In this document: positions 13,253-14,527 of the stretch, in pieces
Layout of the letters: the number at the start of each line of letters is the position of its first letter
How positions within the stretch are numbered: the first letter of the stretch is position 1
DNA from: Candidatus Dormiibacterota bacterium
GTDB lineage: Bacteria > Chloroflexota > Dormibacteria > Aeolococcales > Aeolococcaceae
NCBI GenBank assembly: GCA_019234035.1
Contig: JAFALX010000417.1
Span: 1-14,527, forward strand
Direction: 5' to 3'
DNA: 14,527 nt
The notes under the pieces: generated by a model
The model's input: only the letters and a program-made list of their open reading frames with translations
Databases searched by the model: none
What the model was told of the DNA's origin: nothing
Translations under genes and position numbers: made by a program

Positions 13253-13318
13253 GTTAACCGCTCCTTTCCCATCTGTACACGCGATGTTGGTTGCGGGCTA
13301 ACCCGAGGTTCACCCCTG
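13253..13318 (+). promoter_or_regulatory. Candidate Pho box: 11-bp repeat units before the phosphatase gene
   Basis: Six adjacent 11-bp units start at 13253, 13264, 13275, 13286, 13297 and 13308: GTTAACCGCTC, CTTTCCCATCT, GTACACGCGAT, GTTGGTTGCGG, GCTAACCCGAG and GTTCACCCCTG. Positions 1-3 and 6 agree with G-T-T...C in five of six units. The last unit contains GTTCACC, the core of actinobacterial PhoP direct repeats. The array ends 19 nt before a phosphatase start. No convincing -10 is seen. Confidence 0.4.
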
Positions 13319-13337
13319 GCCCGCGAACGTTCAGGCC

Positions 13338-14527
13338 ATGGCGGACGAACAGAACGGCTTTCGCATCTCTCGTCGCGCTCTGCTCAAGGGGGCGGGTGCA
13401 ACGGGTTTGGCGGCAGCGCTCCCGATCGTGGGGCTGTCGCAGCGTCGGGCTATTGCAGGCCCGTCCACCTCCGGGACTCCCGAGCAGGTGCACCTCACCT
13501 GGGGAAGCGACCCACGCAAGTCGGTGGTGGTGTCATGGGCGTCACCCGGGGAGGCGGCCAACGCGCGGGCGACCGTGTGGGCGTCCGGCGGGTTCACCCG
13601 CACCGTGCCCGCGGTGCAGCGCATCTACACCGACGGGCTCAACGGCGACACGGTGTGGACATACCACGCCACCCTCCACCATCTCGCTCCGGGCACCCGC
13701 TACCAGTACGCCGTTACTGCCGATAACGACGCAAACGCCGCGGACCCGTTCTCTGCATCGTTCACCACCGCTCCTGCGGGTCGCGCGCCGTTCCGCTTCA
13801 CGAGCTTCGGTGATCTCTCCACGCCGAATACCGCGTGGGTGCTCTCGTACGGACAGTCCGTCTATGCGGTGGATCAGGTGAACGCGCAGAAGCCTCTGTT
13901 CCATCTGCTCAACGGCGACCTCTGCTACGCCAACCTCAACCCGAAGTTCCAGCCCCAGGTGTGGGCGGACTTCAACAACAACAACCAGCGCTCGGCGGCG
14001 TTCCTCCCGTGGATGCCGTGCGACGGCAACCACGAGATCGAGTTCGACAACGGCCCGCAAGGCCTCGATTCCTACCTCACCCGCTACACACTTCCCGGCA
14101 ACGGCGTCAGCGGCTTCGAAGGTCGCTGGTATTCGTTCCGCATCGGGTCGGTGCAGTTCGTGTCGCTCGCCGCCGATGACGTCATCTATCAGGACGCCGC
14201 CGCGTTCGTCGGCGGCCCCGCGGCGCTGGTGCCGGCCTCGAGCACGGGCAACCCGCCGATCCCGCCGGGCACCTCGCTGTATGTGCACGGCTACAGCGGT
14301 GGCAGGCAGACCGCGTGGCTGGCTCAGACGCTGGCCGCGGCGCGCAAGGACGAGTCGATCGACTGGATCGTCGTGCAGATGCACGAGTGTGCCCTGAGCT
14401 CATCGATCACAGGCAATGGCTCCGATCTCGGCATCCGGCAGGAGTGGCTCGGACTCTTCGACCGGTACGAGGTGGACCTCGTGCTGTGCGGCCACGACCA
14501 TGATTACGAGCGCTCGTACCCCGTTCG
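13338..14527 (+). CDS. Purple acid phosphatase-like metallophosphoesterase, Tat-exported, 3' end outside window
   Basis: 396 codons are visible without a stop. The N-terminus has a twin-arginine signal (ISRRALLKGAGATG, hydrophobic AAALPIVGL, likely cut after AIA at residue 40). Residues about 48-145 are a fibronectin-like purple acid phosphatase N-terminal domain (VHLTWGSDPRKSVVVSW through HHLAPGTRYQYAV). The calcineurin-like domain shows the metal ligands in order: Asp159 (FGDLS), Asp194 with Tyr197 (NGDLCY), Asn231-His232 (GNHE), His349 (VQMHE), and His386/His388 (GHDHDYER). This is the complete two-metal set, with Tyr197 as the typical purple charge-transfer ligand. It would release phosphate from organic esters outside the membrane, after folding with metal in the cytoplasm. 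The ATG start has only a weak, close CAGG. The missing part should be the C-terminal end of the enzyme. Confidence 0.9.
   Translation, partial: MADEQNGFRISRRALLKGAGATGLAAALPIVGLSQRRAIAGPSTSGTPEQVHLTWGSDPRKSVVVSWASPGEAANARATVWASGGFTRTVPAVQRIYTDGLNGDTVWTYHATLHHLAPGTRYQYAVTADNDANAADPFSASFTTAPAGRAPFRFTSFGDLSTPNTAWVLSYGQSVYAVDQVNAQKPLFHLLNGDLCYANLNPKFQPQVWADFNNNNQRSAAFLPWMPCDGNHEIEFDNGPQGLDSYLTRYTLPGNGVSGFEGRWYSFRIGSVQFVSLAADDVIYQDAAAFVGGPAALVPASSTGNPPIPPGTSLYVHGYSGGRQTAWLAQTLAAARKDESIDWIVVQMHECALSSSITGNGSDLGIRQEWLGLFDRYEVDLVLCGHDHDYERSYPV

Overview
The window is high-GC DNA with tightly packed genes, many GTG starts, and a gene set (CtpE-type P-ATPase, baeRF10, DUF1684, NarL-type regulator, Tat-exported phosphatase, VapBC) typical of Actinomycetota. 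A deep-branching lineage such as Thermoleophilia is possible, but that is a guess from gene content and no rRNA is present. No tRNA, rRNA, CRISPR array or phage module was seen.

Layout. Positions 1-878 hold the 3' part of a baeRF10 (Vms1/eRF1-like) gene. It converges on, and overlaps by 61 bp, a CtpE-like P-type ATPase (818-3199, minus). That ATPase seems to start at a CTG fused to the stop codon of an upstream dienelactone hydrolase (3196-3912, minus). A 51-bp divergent gap separates the hydrolase from a rightward ABC-2 exporter pair (3964-6059). The exporter ATPase carries an unusual N-terminal two-helix membrane hairpin and an Ala/Pro/Thr linker. The permease overlaps by 25 bp the end of a minus-strand alpha/beta hydrolase fused to a GyrI-like ligand-binding domain (6035-7405). 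Upstream of that lies a secreted, C-terminally membrane-anchored beta-helix protein with a CSLREA-like start (7451-8782, minus).

At 8901-9104 sits a short inverted-repeat element with no transposase. It looks like a MITE of the IS630/Tc1-mariner type and is inserted at a CTAG that is also the stop codon of a DUF1684 gene (9101-9625, minus). Next come a rightward Bax-inhibitor-1 family membrane protein (9795-10487), a 67-aa conserved-looking small protein (10511-10714), and a NarL/FixJ-type response regulator whose receiver lacks one acidic-pocket Asp (10783-11439).

The right end has a vapBC toxin-antitoxin pair (11455-12065, minus) with a clear inverted-repeat operator, a small PH-like protein (12142-12501, minus), and a lipoprotein with a 9-residue repeat stalk and a four-Cys C-terminal module (12822-13247, plus). 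The last gene is a purple-acid-phosphatase-like Tat substrate (13338 to the window end), preceded by 11-bp repeat units resembling PhoP-binding sites.

The genes do not form one pathway. Clear units are the ABC pair, vapBC, the DLH/ctpE couple and probably BI-1 with the small protein. The most unusual items are the hydrolase-GyrI fusion, the CTG-coupled ATPase start, the membrane-anchored ABC ATPase, the stop-codon MITE, the altered receiver and the putative Pho box.
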